From NCBI RefSeq assembly GCF_027244095.1, contig NC_069658.1, positions 117,978,501 through 118,042,500 on the forward strand: DNA of 64,000 bases, written 5' to 3'. Source of the DNA: Hemicordylus capensis (Eukaryota > Chordata > Lepidosauria > Squamata > Cordylidae). The notes beneath the pieces were generated by a model. That model worked only from the letters and a program-made list of their open reading frames with translations, had not been told where the DNA came from and ran no database searches. Within the stretch, counting starts at the first letter, position 1; every line of letters starts with the position of its first letter. Below, one piece after another: positions 24,089-35,450 of the stretch. Made by a program: the position numbers and the translations under genes.

Positions 24089-25698
24089 GGGAATTCATGG
24101 ATTCTGGAAACTATCCACCTTCAAGATCACCATCCTCCTGTTCTACAGTTTCAGAGTTATCCATCCAGGATAGTGCTTCATTAGCATCATCATCAGACAC
24201 CCACAGCCACATATCACTATCACCTAAAAGAAAGAAAAAATCCTTCCCTCCTGGAACCACCATAGATAAGTTTGTGATAAAAACTAGCAGATTAGAAAAA
24301 GAGTTAATTGATGAAAAAATTGCCCAGTTTGTTTATGCAACGAACTCTTCTTTCCATCTGACTGAGAACCCACATTTCATTAATATGGTTCAGTCACTGA
24401 GACCAGGATACAGTCCACCCAGCAGAGCAGATGTTGCAGGGAAACTGCTGGATAAAGTGTATGACAGAGAAATGGAGCAACGTGCAACAGCTCTGGAGGG
24501 TAGAATTGTTAACCTAAGTATTGATGGGTGGAGTAATGTCCACAATGATCCTATTGTATGTGCTTGTATAACAACAGAAGAAGGGAAAGTCTTCCTTGCA
24601 CAAACAATTGATACGTCAGGAAATGCACACACAGCAGAATACTTACAAGAAGTGGCAGTAAAAGCTATAACAACATGTGAACAAAAATTCAAATGTCTAG
24701 TACGCAGTTTGGTCACAGACAATGCTGCAAATGTATCCAAGATGAGAAGAAATTTAGAAGAGCAGGAAGGGAATACAAAGCTAATAACATATGGTTGCAG
24801 TGCTCATTTGCTGCACCTCTTAGCCAAAGACTTAAGTGTTCCAGAAATAAAGACTAATGTTGTTGAAATTGCTAAATACTTCCGTAACAATCACTTTGCT
24901 GCAGCAGCTCTGAAAAGGATGGGTGGAACCAAGCTAACGCTGCCACAAGATGTTAGATGGAACTCTGTGGTGGACTGTTTTGAGCAGTATATCAAGAACT
25001 GGCCTATTCTGATGACAGTTTGTGAACAAAATCGAGATAAAATAGATGGCACTGTCACGGCCAAAATCCTCAACATTGGGCTTAAGAGAAATGTTGAACA
25101 TATGCTGAGCATCCTGAAACCCATCTCTGAATCTTTAAACAAAATACAGAAAAATAGCTGTTTTATTGCTGATGCTGTTGAAATTTGGAAGGAACTGAGT
25201 GAACACTTAAAAACAGAACTACACATGGACAGAATTAAATTACAAGCATTAAAAAAACGAATGGGACAAATACTGTCTCCAGCTCATTTTTTGGCAAATA
25301 TTGTCAATATCCAGTACCAGGGTCAAAACTTAAGTGCTGAGGAAGAGGAGTTAGCTATGACATGGGTATCCAGCAATCATCCATCTGTAATGCCAACTAT
25401 AATAAACTTCAAAGCTAAGGGGGAACCATTCAAGAAATATATGTTTGCTGAAGATATTTTAAAGAAAGTCACACCAGTGAACTGGTAAAAGTCACTTAAG
25501 CACTTGGATTTAGAGACTGTTCAAGTAATGATTTCACTTTTAACAGCAGTAGCTTCTTCTGCAGGCGTTGAAAGAATATTCTCTTCCTTTGGACTCATTC
25601 ATTCTAAATTGAGAAATCGTTTGGGACCCGATAAAGCAGGAAAGCTTGTTTTTCTTTTCCAGATTATGAACAAAGAAGAAGATGAAGATGACGAGTGA
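24089..25698 (+). pseudogene. hAT transposase exon 2 (catalytic and hATC dimer domain)
   Basis: The reading frame covers a DUF659-like region and an RNase H-type catalytic core. The likely first acid is in VNLSIDGWSNV, the second in VTDNAANV, and the hAT CxxH motif is in YGCSAHLLHLLAKDL. After a TAA at 25486-25488 the same frame continues with LLTAVASSAGVERIFSSFGL and KLRNRLGPDKAGKL, the C-terminal hATC dimerisation domain, to TGA at 25696-25698. A single in-frame stop therefore separates catalytic core and dimer domain. This is transposon DNA, not a host gene. Confidence 0.88.
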
Positions 25699-26410
25699 GC
25701 TACAGAGGACAGTATTTAAGTTTTTCATGTGTAGGCTGGGCTGACAGTCTAAGTTTCTTAAAATATATGTATTTTGTTTAGCCAAATTAGTTAACAAACA
25801 TGGATGTTTGTTTAAGCAAATAACATATGCTGTAATGTTATTGTTTCAGTTGAATAAATCTATTTAAATTGTTATTATTAAGGTAATGATTATTTTTCTC
25901 CTTCCTAAGTACAACAGAAAAGTTGTCCAAATATGAATGATTAACCTATTAAACTGGGGATAAAAAAACTAATATGAAAAGTTGTTATTCTAAAAATCTT
26001 CATCTACTTGCATATTAAAGTTATACCAGCAAGAATTAGTCTTTATGTAGAAAACTATGATTTAAATCAAGCCTTACTGACTAGTGATTTAAATCTTGAA
26101 TTAAATCAGTTTGATTTAAATCAAATCCACCCTGCTATCAAGTATGTAGCATCTAGAAAAATACTATGGTTCTAACAGTGATTAATTCAACAATGTACCA
26201 AAAGAGAATGAGATGTAGACTGAAATATAGGGTGGAACACTTAAAATTTTTCATACTTTTTTCTGCTGGTGGGAATTTTTCTATTTCTAAAGTTTTATTG
26301 GCTGACATCCAAACTAGCATTGAACACATGTAGCAGCACTGCACTATTTCTTGAGCAGGCAGAGGGAAAACTTTCTCCAAACTTTGCTTCCCTCTCAAGT
26401 CCACTGTTTG

Positions 26411-26768
26411 TAGGGATGTGCACGAACCATGGTTCGGACTGCAGTTTGAGCACATTTCGGTTGCGGAGCCTGGGAGCTTTAAGGAAGAGAAGAGCAGGTC
26501 CTTACCTGCTCTCCACTGCCCCATGCAGCTTCCTGCTGGGGTAGCACACATCCCAAGAAGCCCCGCATGGCACCAGTACACACATGGCATCCGCAACACC
26601 ATGCTGACCATGCAAATAGTGCCTATGTGTGTGCTGGTGCCGTGTGAGGTTTCTTGGGAAACGCACAACCCCAGCAGGAAGCTGGGACCTGCTCTCTTCT
26701 TCCTTAAAGCTCCTGGGCCACAACCAAAATGTGCTCAAACCACCAATGGTGGTCTGTGCACATCCCTA
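26411..26768. mobile_element. TAGGGATGTGC-family foldback MITE with 8-bp duplication
   Basis: Ends TAGGGATGTGCACGAACC and GGTCTGTGCACATCCCTA. The arms pair almost throughout (GCTTTAAGGAAGAGAAGAGC with GCTCTCTTCTTCCTTAAAGC). The flanks are ACTGTTTG and ACTGTTTC, seven of eight bases alike, which points to a hAT-type 8-bp duplication for this family. Confidence 0.8.
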
Positions 26769-26869
26769 ACTGTTTCATCAAAATATGTCCCAGAGGGTCA
26801 CATGGCTTCCAGGGATATATTTTGGCAAGTTCAGCAATTCAAAGTTGTAGTTAATGTTTTTCAGGTGAT

Positions 26870-27155
26870 TATAGCTTTGGAATATGCTGCCTGCTGAAAT
26901 AAGAGCCTCCCCATCTCTGATAATTTTTAAAAAAATCTTTAAAGACACATCTGTTCACCCAGGCTTTTGATTAAATACCAATTTAATAGTTTTAACATTG
27001 TTTTAAAATTTTAAATCGTTGTAATGTTTTAACTTTTTGCTGTCATTTATTTTAACCAATGTTTTAACTAATGTTTTAACTTTTCTGTTTTCATTTTTTT
27101 GTTGTAAACCATCAAGTTTTGGGCGGTATAAAAATGTTAAATAAATAAATAATAT
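26870..27155 (+). mobile_element. L2-group LINE 3' end
   Basis: NMLPAEIRASPSLIIFKK is the last part of an L2 ORF2. After it comes an AT-rich 3' UTR ending TTTTGGGCGGTATAAAAATG and (AAAT)n. Confidence 0.75.
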
Positions 27156-27554
27156 CTGGGAAGTGTGTGAGAGGATACATATGTTTTATTGATTTACTGA
27201 GTATTCCAATTAAAAAAAGCTTTGAGTTTGTTTAAATATAACAATTAATGCATATTAGATGTCTTTCCTTCCCTCAACCCACCCCCACAATCAAATACTT
27301 CAGTTCAACTACTTGTTTAGTTGAATAACTTTAGAGATACAATGTGAGAAATGAATGTGGTGGACTTTAAAAAAAACCTGTATAAATAGGTCAACAATCA
27401 GATAAATAATCACATTTTAATCTTTTTAGGGTATCATGAAAAACTCTACAGGATTTTTTGTTTAAAGTGATTTTTAGGAAAATAAGAGAGCAAATTCAAA
27501 ATTTTCAGGAAAATCCACATCTCTGGATGTAGAAATGAACTAGACTGGCCTTAC

Positions 27555-27666
27555 CATGGGCAATGATGATCCATTCTTCTAACACAGTGTCCACATCGGC
27601 TACAGTGATGGGAACGCTTTGGTCTCATCATATTACATTTATTACATAATTCCCAGAAGTCTCTTT
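27555..27666 (-). CDS. ZDHHC21: ZDHHC21 coding exon 3, catalytic DHHC zinc-binding domain (residues 85-122)
   Basis: This 112-base exon encodes the cysteine-rich catalytic domain. The visible motifs are [23 protein letters not shown] and MDHHCPW. They fit the family pattern C-x2-C-x9-HC-x2-C-x4-DHHC. The four DHHC residues are 117-120; C120 should be the cysteine that carries the acyl chain, as in the human enzyme. Acceptor TTTTTAG and donor GTAAGG flank the exon. It begins with two bases that complete E85 and ends after TG of the W122 codon. No catalytic or zinc-binding residue is missing, so the enzyme should be active. Confidence 0.97.
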
Positions 27667-28429
27667 CTAAAAAGGGAAAATATAGACCAGGTCAGTACAT
27701 ACATCCTTGCAGAACAGGCATTAAGTTTTCCCTTCTCAACAAGAACAAAAAGTAGTTTTTCTGGGTCCATACAAAAATTTCCCTCATTCAAACAAGTCAA
27801 ACCAATTTCACACCATGTATTTTAGTAGCTCACTGTTTCTGTGTACCTTAGGACAGAAGATATGCACTAGGGAAAATTATATCTTTTGATTTCACAAGAC
27901 TCTTCATTAGGCAAAACAAAAAGGGAGTGGAATCTTCATAAATATTGAAAACATATGACTGAAAAAATCTGCATAATTAAGAATCAGCTATTTACATATC
28001 AAAATAGGCACACATTAACAACACAGGGCTATTTTCCAGATTAAGTTCAAAACACTGGAATAGGTTTTAATCCACAGTTTACATTAGAACTATTGGCTAT
28101 GTGTTTAAAAGGCAGGTTCCCTGGCACATTTTAGGAATGTGTTGTATTCATTTCCTTTTAAGCTGAGAACCCAAAAATCAGAAAGGAAGTGGTTCTGCTT
28201 GGAAAAATGCTGTCCAACAAGTGATAAGCATGTTCTTTTTTGTCCACAGTCGATATGCTAATTTATTCATTATCCCAAGCTGAGCTAGGAACTTGCAAGT
28301 GCTCCTGGTGGAACTGCCCTTTGAATGCAGTGTGCAATTCCATAGTAAGTAGTGTAATGACTTTGTCCTCACTTTTTTTGTTTTCCCGTACCTATCCATT
28401 TAACACCACTATACATAAAAAGATTGCAA

Positions 28430-28862
28430 AGGTGGCCCTCATTATTTGCAGGGTTCCATTCCCACACAATTATTGCGAATATGGGAATGTTATACTTGGG
28501 TTACAAATAAACAAATGTTACCACTACAGGAATCCAGGGGTTAGGTTCCTTATTGTGAAAAAACCACTAAAAAGCAGGGGTGGGGAAGAAATAAGGGTAG
28601 AAAAGCATAGTACCCTGTTCTTCAGGTCTCCAGGAATGCCCCCCAAATCCTCTTATTTTTTGTTTTAATTTTTTAAAAAGTCACACAATGGCTCTGTGCT
28701 TCAAATGGTGGCTGGAAATGACATCAGGAGTCATTTCTGGACACTCAGAAATTGCAGATAACGAAAATTGCCTATATTTCATGCTGCGGATAAAGAAACT
28801 GGGTCTCTAAGATCCATCAGCTGATACATGGAACTGCTGATAATGAAGGTCTCCTGTACTTT
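28430..28862. mobile_element. MITE with GGCCCTCATTAT ends
   Basis: The left end GGTGGCCCTCATTATTTGCA and the right end CTGATAATGAAGGTCTCCTG are imperfect inverted repeats, followed inward by GTTCCATTCC and its inverted partner GGAAC. Non-coding; superfamily not resolved. Confidence 0.5.
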
Positions 28863-30769
28863 CAGGCACTTACTAAATGTTTGCTATGGTCAGGAACTGG
28901 ATACAATTCCCGATGAAAAGGATGCTTCATATTTGGATTTGCTATTCATCCCTTTACTGTGTTTGGTTGGAATATTAGAACATATTTGGTTAATCTCCGA
29001 TAGTAGTAGTAAGCATCCACAGTTTGTAATACAGAACAAGCCAACCTGATCTACATGGAGCACTTCACACCAATGCTGCAAGCTTTCCTTTCACCAGCTG
29101 CTGAAAATCTGTCTTAGGCTGCAATCCTGTGCACAGGATTTACCTGAAGTAAACCTCAGTGTATCTTATACCTAAGTAAAAATCCATAAGATGGATGCTA
29201 AACTACTAAGATGAAGAGTCTCTGGATTGTGCTATCTGCTTGTCCCACTGATTTTCAAATGAACTTAGATCTACTTAACTCTCTCTATGTGAAATTGTTT
29301 CCAAATTAATTTTACTTTTGAGAATGCAGCAAGTGTGCATTTGCAATAATGTAGGTATTATCACTGTGAAGCAACTGTATATCTTAATATTTGACATCAA
29401 AACTAATTGTTAGGGGAAAGCTGAGCTGATCCAAAACAGAAGCATGGTTAGGCAAAATTGACATATACATGATGAAATCCTCACTGTACCTGGAATATTT
29501 AGAAACTAATATGTATACAAAAAGATACATTCTACAATACTTTTATTCATATAAAATTAATTTTAAGTCTCCTGCTGCCATGCTTCTCATCTTGCTGAAA
29601 AATGACATCATTTGCACACTGCCAGTATGGAAACCCAATATTCAAGATCATTAAACTAGTAATAATGCCAGATGGAAACTGATTTTCAATCTGTTCCCAT
29701 AAAGCCAATGTCACAAAGGTGTTACTCTTTAATAAGAGAGTTATCATTAACAGAAGGCTCAGAAATGCTCAGAGCAAGTTTTCCATTTGATTTAAAACAG
29801 GCACCTAATGTGCCTGATCATACCAGTGTGTTCCATACTACAGAAGCAAAGAAATGCAAATGTCCCTGAAGTCAGATAAAGAGTATAGTAACATCATAGA
29901 ATAAAATAAATTTGTAACTCAAGCACCTCTGGTTTTGTTCTGCATCAAACCTCGTAGAACAAGCTAACTGAAGCCTTATATTCAACCAATATAAATACAG
30001 AAAAAATCAAGAGTAGGAAGTAGCAGCAGCACCAAAGTATCTTAAACACTATGCATTTTGAAAGTGAATTTGGAAGTTTTATAACTGACAGGGTGCAAAC
30101 ACAAGATCTCTCGCAACCATATGCAATTGTTTAATACAGAGGTGCAAATGGAGTCATTTTAAGACATCCACTAAACCTATTTTAAAAAATCTGGTAGTAC
30201 ACAGACTGATGCACCTTTCTCCTAGCCATAGCAATAGTCCCAACTCCAGAATTGGTCTCCTCTAAAGAATACCTGAGGCCCTTTTCATTTCTATTCCTCC
30301 CTGTTATATCCACATCTAGTCATCCACCTAATCTCCCTGCCCGGATCTATTATTTTAGAGATTTTCAACCCATGACTCCTTCCTACTCTCCACTCCACAA
30401 CCACTGCTGCTTAATTTCTTCATTCTTTCCAGTAGTTTCATGAATTCAGTCATCTAGTTTCAACCTACAGATGGAAAACACACCCCTTTCTCTCTGACAC
30501 AGCAGCCAAAGATCAAAACAACGTGTCTACAACTGCAATATCTCATGGCTATTTGCCACTACCATGGAGGACATAGTGCTTAAAGCACATACAGCAAATA
30601 TATTTTCAAGATTTTCTTTAAACTAGGACCAAAAACAAAGAAGACAACAGTCATGACTCCCTTCATCCCAGCCAATTCCTTGTCAATCATATACATTTCA
30701 ATACAATATCCTTGGTAAATATCCAAGCTACTGCACTAATATGACTTAATGAATTAAAAGACTCAAGCT
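28863..30769. other. Intronic sequence with one hairpin-repeat scrap
   Basis: No gene is visible. GGCTGCAATCCTGTGCACAG at 29117 begins a copy of the short hairpin repeat also found at 11587 and 41043. Confidence 0.5.
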
Positions 30770-32075
30770 ACACTTTAATTTTATTTATATAAAATTATAG
30801 TGAGCACTTTTCCAAAGAGGCACTCAAAGCAGTTTACAACAAACATCAACATAAAAAACAGATCAATTAAAAACCAGCAGCAGAAATACAATTGAAAGAT
30901 AAGAGCATAAGATTAAAATTATGTGAAGGCCAGACAAAACAAATCTGTACTGGATAATAAAAGGCCTCAGTGGAACACATCTGGCAGGTGTCTCTAGGCA
31001 GAGAGTTCCACAATCCAAGTGGCATCACCAAAAAACCTATTTCTGCTGACAGACAAGCCTAAGTTCAGGGTACAACTAGACCTCATGTGGAAGATCTGCA
31101 ATTATATCTTGTGGTTAAGTACTGTATCCTGGACCAAAGCTGTATAGGGCTTTAAAAGTAAAAACTAACATCAAGAAACAAAATGGTCACCAGCAGGGCT
31201 CACAAGGCCTGGGATCAAATGCTCCCAGTGCCTAGCACCTTACAAAAGTTATGCTGCCACATTCTGGACTAGATGTAGGTTCAGGATTGTCTCCAAGGGC
31301 AGTCTCTAGAAAGTATATGACAGTGGTCAAACAACAAGAATACCACTGCATGCCTGACGGTAGCCAGGACCTTAGTCTCCAGGAAAGGGTACAGCTGGTG
31401 TCATCAACTGCTGGCCACAGTTGCCACCTGAATATTCAAAAGCAGCATCAGCTCCAGGAGTAGTCCAAATCTGTTCATTCCGGAGGTGTACAACACCATC
31501 AATAGCTGGCATTTCCCTTAAACCCCAGTCAACTGAAGTGCCCACCATCAGGATCTTAGGCAGAGCTTAATTCACCCTTATCCAGTCAGTTACTTATTTC
31601 AAGCAGTCATTCAAGGATGACCACCACACCTAGTGCAGATGGAAAAGACAAACAGATTCAGGTGTCAACAGCATACTAATTACACCTTGCCTCCAAACTC
31701 TGAACAATCTTACCCAGCACTTTCATACAGATGCTACAGAGCATGGGAAACAAAACAGAATCCTGCAGAACCTCCCGGGATAACACTGACTGGAACAACA
31801 AAAAGGTCTCCCAGCATCACTTTCTGGAACCTCCTTGCAAATTAGAAGTGGAACCACCGCAACGCACTGCTTTCTTCACCCAGTGCATGCAGGTGATCCA
31901 GAAGGATATCATAGCTGGCAGTACAGTATTCCTCAGTGGCTTTCATTGATTGATTATCTTGAAATCCACAGAGAGAACCACAAGAAAACAGCAGAGTAAC
32001 ACTCTCACTATCTCTTTCCCAATATAGATTGTCCAACAGGGCAACCTAGGCAGTTTCTATCATGAAGTCCAGCTC
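30770..32075 (-). mobile_element. L2-group LINE, mid reverse transcriptase to 3' UTR
   Basis: On the minus strand SYDILLDHLHALGEESSALR matches the L2 AFDTIDHDILLDRL region. About 250 bases on, the antisense of the CHQYADDT box is recognisable at 31660-31690 in decayed form. The 3' UTR runs to about 30770. Frame is lost many times, so this is an old copy. Exon 2 of ZDHHC21 lies just upstream. Confidence 0.7.
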
Positions 32076-32148
32076 GAATGCAGATTGAAATGGATCAAAG
32101 TTTTCTGAAACAATATTACAAAAAAGTTAATATCCGCCAAGACTGTAC

Positions 32149-32247
32149 CTGTAACTGGTATCTTTGGGCTTTCAGGTAGTCTCCCTGGATCAGCTACTGA
32201 GGCTCTCAGTAACGAGACAACACAGAATACTGCGAATATGTAATAAC
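32149..32247 (-). CDS. ZDHHC21: ZDHHC21 coding exon 2 (residues 52-85)
   Basis: On the minus strand a TTTTACAG acceptor opens a 99-base exon ending at a GTACAG donor. It encodes the second membrane segment and the cytosolic loop RASVADPGRLPESPKIP, which contains the DPG motif found just after TM2 in DHHC enzymes. Human ZDHHC21 reads RASITDPGRLPENPKIP here. The exon takes two bases to finish codon 52 and leaves one base, so it joins both neighbours in phase. It is too short to stand out as an open reading frame and was found by reading for the expected peptide. An L2 fragment in the same intron ends about 75 bases downstream of it. Confidence 0.95.
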
Positions 32248-32394
32248 CTGTAAAACAGATACCTTTCCATTCAGAACACCGACAATAACAGGCTTTTCTG
32301 GAATTATTGGAGGAAGAATTTACACACGCACCTCTGAGAATTCAAAGCCAGGCCACCTCATTCTTATCATATGTTCAGAAGGTCCCATAGGCCT

Positions 32395-32650
32395 GGCTAC
32401 TGCCTAGAGTCAGATATTTACCCCTGCTAACTGGGCAAAGAGGCACCTTTCAAAGTGAGGATTCTCTTTATATCAAGGAGGGGGAGAGCAACTGGCCCTG
32501 TCCAAATCCATTACAGCATTCTTCCAGTGGCTGCTAGTATCTACCTTGTGTTTCTTTTTAGACTGTGAGCCATTTGCAGACACAGAACCAATTTATGATT
32601 ATTCTTTTTCTATGTAAACAGCTTTGAACTTTTGTTGTTATTGTTGAAAA
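32395..32650 (-). mobile_element. Abundant 3'-end repeat (TGGCTCAGGGCGG type), minus copy
   Basis: In reverse complement it carries GGCTCACAGTCTAAAAAGAA, GCCAGTTGCTCTCCCCCT and GTGCCTCTTTGCCCAGTTAG, the same order as at 19966-20172 and 35206-35450. Confidence 0.65.
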
Positions 32651-32919
32651 TCAGTATATAAGCAGTAGTAGTAGTAATATATTGCAGTCTACCTCTCTCA
32701 AACTCTGCTGCTGCCTGCTTCCCAGCTAAATAGACTACAGACATATAACCACACCATACTTGGGGCATGGGGCTGCATATGTAATGCAGCCTATAATGGA
32801 GTGGAATTAACTCAGCCTTTGGAATTTACTTGTGGCATATTTGCCAAATATGTTGGACATCAGTGATGCAATCCAAGATATACATACGACCTATAGGGCA
32901 AACAATCAATTATCTAGAG

Positions 32920-33280
32920 CAGTGTTTCTCAACCACTGGTCCGCGGACCGGTGCCGGTCTGCAAGGCATCACTAATAAAAATCACACACACACCCAAAAA
33001 AATTTGGGGCTGGCAAGGGCCAGCGGGAGCTCTCCAGAGCTCATATCCAGGCAGCCCTCGCTGCTGGATAATGTTCATTGCGCTTCTTTGAATGAACATT
33101 ATCCAGCAGCAAGAGCTGCCAGGAAATGAGCTCTGGAGAGCTGCCCAAAATTGTTTTTTGGGGGGTACCTGGGGGTGGGGTTGGGAGCGAGGGGGATGAC
33201 CCCCTTACTAACTGATGGTCCAGGAAACTGTGCACAAGTAATATACCGGTCCATGACTCCAAAAACATTGAGTAACACTG
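32920..33280. mobile_element. hAT MITE (CAGTGTTTCTCAACC ends), exact 8-bp duplication
   Basis: The left end CAGTGTTTCTCAACCACTGG and the inverted right end CAGTGTTACTCAATG match the hAT consensus. ATCTAGAG flanks both sides (32912-32919 and 33281-33288). The centre is a further inverted repeat (GAGCTCTCCAGAGCTC, GCTGCTGGATAATGTTCATT). Non-coding, 361 bases. Confidence 0.93.
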
Positions 33281-33338
33281 ATCTAGAGAGTTAGTAAATA
33301 CTCTCAGAAAATACTAAAAACAATATTAAATAAGGATG

Positions 33339-34345
33339 ATCAACTTTGTTAGCCACCCCAATAACAAATAGTTCTCTGAGTGGCTCACAATTTTTTTTTA
33401 AATCCAATAAAGACACATAAAACCAGGGTGGATTTGATTTAAATCAAACTGATTTAAATCACAATTTAAATCACGATTTAAATCACTAGCAAGGTGGATA
33501 AAAATCAATGATTTTTTAAAAAAATCAAAAAAATCAGATTTTTTAATTTAAATTGGATTTTTTTTATTTTTTAAAAAAAATCATTGATTTTTATCCACCC
33601 TGCTAGTGATTTAAATCATGATTTAAATCGTGATTTAAATCAGTTTGATTTAAATCAAATCCACCCTGCATAAAACATGACAAATTACAACACAAATTTT
33701 TAAAAAATTCAAGATACAAAACATGTTTAATTTTTTTAAAAAATCATTTAAAAAAAAATTAAAAATAGCCTGAGTGAACATAAGGGTCTTCACTTGGCGT
33801 CTAAAACAAAGTGATGATGCCAGGTGACCCTTACTGGGGAGGCTATTCTACAGACAGCGTGCCTCCACTAAAGAAGCCCTCTCCCTAGTAGCCACACATC
33901 TCACTTCATTTGGCAAGGCAGAAGGCACCTTATTAGCCATCCATTTCACTTCATTTGGTGGGGGACTCTGAAGATGATCTTAAGATCAAGTCAGGACATA
34001 TGGGGTAAGGCACTTTTTCACATAACCTGGCTCCAAGCCATTTAGGGCTTTTAAGGTTAAAATCGGCACTTTGAATTGGGCCCGGAAATGGCACTGGGAG
34101 CCAGTGCAGCTGACCAAAAACGGGTGTGATATCATCAAAATGCCCAGCCATAGTTATTAATCTTGCAGCCCTATTTTAGACCAACTGCAGTATCCGGACA
34201 GTTTTCAAAGGCAGCCCCACATACAACACATTGCAAAAATCTAAGTGGGAGGTTACCAGAGCATTGTAACTGTGGTCAAGCTGTTTTCATCCAGGTCAGG
34301 TCACAGCAGGCATATAAGCCGAAGCTGATAAAATATTATATTATA
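33339..34345 (-). mobile_element. L2-group LINE C-terminus and 3' UTR, split by a MITE
   Basis: The minus strand reads DDITPVFGQLHWLPVPF, the L2 motif HITPVLRELHWLPV, and later the antisense of LILTLKALHGLGPGY. The 3' UTR and tail (antisense of GTTAGCCACCCC) continue to 33339 across the hAT MITE at 33424-33668, which therefore inserted later. Confidence 0.78.
33424..33668. mobile_element. Palindromic hAT MITE related to the 3.16-kb element
   Basis: Both outer ends are the 3' end of the large hAT element (CAGGGTGGATTTGATTTAAA inward). Inside each lies an inverted copy of its 5' end (GGTGGATAAAAATCAATGAT). The target duplication CATAAAAC is exact (33416-33423 and 33669-33676). The whole 245 bases can fold into one hairpin. 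Confidence 0.92.
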
Positions 34346-34740
34346 TTGTAATAACACATTATCAAATTCATTATCAAACCCAAATCTTGTTTGTAAAATC
34401 ATTCCTCATACCTCTCAAGACTCCCTTGGAGGGTGAATGCCAAAGTTCATTGCAATACACTAAAAACATTGCTCAATTTTGGATCACCATTTTACATATA
34501 ATGCAGAGGCGGGTAGTGCTCTGAAGACAATATATCATAAACTGGACGGCTGCAAGCCAATTTCATTTTTAGTTGTACAGTTTTATTAATTATATCCATT
34601 ATCTCACCCTCATTTCCTCTATAATTTCTCACTTTCACAGCAAACATGGCAAAGCCAGAGCTCCCAGTCTTACTAGCCAGGCACCATCCCCTTATATATT
34701 CCTCTGTCACATATATTGGCTGCTTCCCAGTTGCAGAGGC

Positions 34741-34839
34741 CAGGGGCGTAACTACTATTAGGCAAGGGGAGGCGGCTGCCTGGGGGCCCCCATGCCTCAA
34801 GGGGCCCCCAGAGGCAAGTCACATGACTATATACTGTGA

Positions 34840-34887
<48 letters not shown>

Positions 34888-34947
34888 AGTGAGGGGCTCA
34901 TTTTAAAATTTTGTCTCTGGGCCCACTCCAGCCTTGTTACGCCCCTG
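34741..34947 (+). mobile_element. hAT MITE (CAGGGGCGTAAC ends) with internal (GT)n
   Basis: Ends CAGGGGCGTAACT and TTGTTACGCCCCTG with exact duplication GCAGAGGC on both sides (34733-34740 and 34948-34955). A (GT)n tract lies at 34847-34887. A second copy is at 62292-62613 in the other orientation. Confidence 0.93.
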
Positions 34948-35205
34948 GCAGAGGCATAACCCCTCAGTGACTCAAGCCATTGACGACTCTTCCCATCCTG
35001 CCAAAGACAAGTTTCTCTTTCTGTTCTGACAGCTAAAAAGCATGTCTGTACTCTAGTCATCTTCTGTCTGGACATCTATAAGCTCCTTACTGCTGGTTTT
35101 CTTTCTGCCATCTGCTCTAACTGAATGTTAGGGGTCAAGTCTTGTGAGCATACTTGCACCCCCTCTATTTTCAGTAAGACTGGGTGCATTAGTGTTTGGG
35201 AAAAA

Positions 35206-35450
35206 ACAAGAACAACTTATATACCGCTTTTCAACAAACATTTTCAAAGTGGTTTACATTGTGAAATAAGAAAGAAAGAAAGAAAGAAAAAGATGGATCC
35301 CTGTCCCCAAAGTGCTCATAATCTAAAAAGAAACATTAGACACCAGCAACAGTCACTGGAGTTACTGTGCTGGGGATGGCTAGGGCAAGTTACTCTTCCC
35401 CTGCTAAATAAAGAGAATCACCACATTAAAAAGGTACCTCTTTGCCCAGT
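35206..35450 (+). mobile_element. Abundant 3'-end repeat, plus copy
   Basis: TATACCGCTTTTCAACAAAC, an (AAAG)n run at 35268-35292, GATGGATCCCTGTCCCCAAA, GACACCAGCAACAGTCACTG and CCCCTGCTAAATAAAGAG follow the order of the copy at 19966-20172. Confidence 0.7.

Larger units (their letters stand above)
22971..26134 (+). mobile_element. hAT DNA transposon, 3.16 kb, nearly complete
   Basis: The left end is CAGGGTGGATAAAAATCAAT; the right end, read inward, is CAGGGTGGATTTGATTTAAA. A spliced transposase gene lies between. The small relative at 33424-33668 has the same ends and an exact 8-bp target duplication, which fixes the superfamily as hAT. Here the 8-base flanks (GTTCAAAT and CTATCAAG) do not match, so this insertion is older or its flank has changed. 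It interrupts an R4-like LINE scrap. The plus orientation is opposite to ZDHHC21, in whose intron it lies. Confidence 0.9.

Noticed and set aside
24097-25488. 463-codon open frame as a host gene
   Set aside because: It encodes a hAT transposase, lies between hAT ends and has a downstream hATC domain after a stop; it is transposon DNA, not a domesticated host gene on present evidence.
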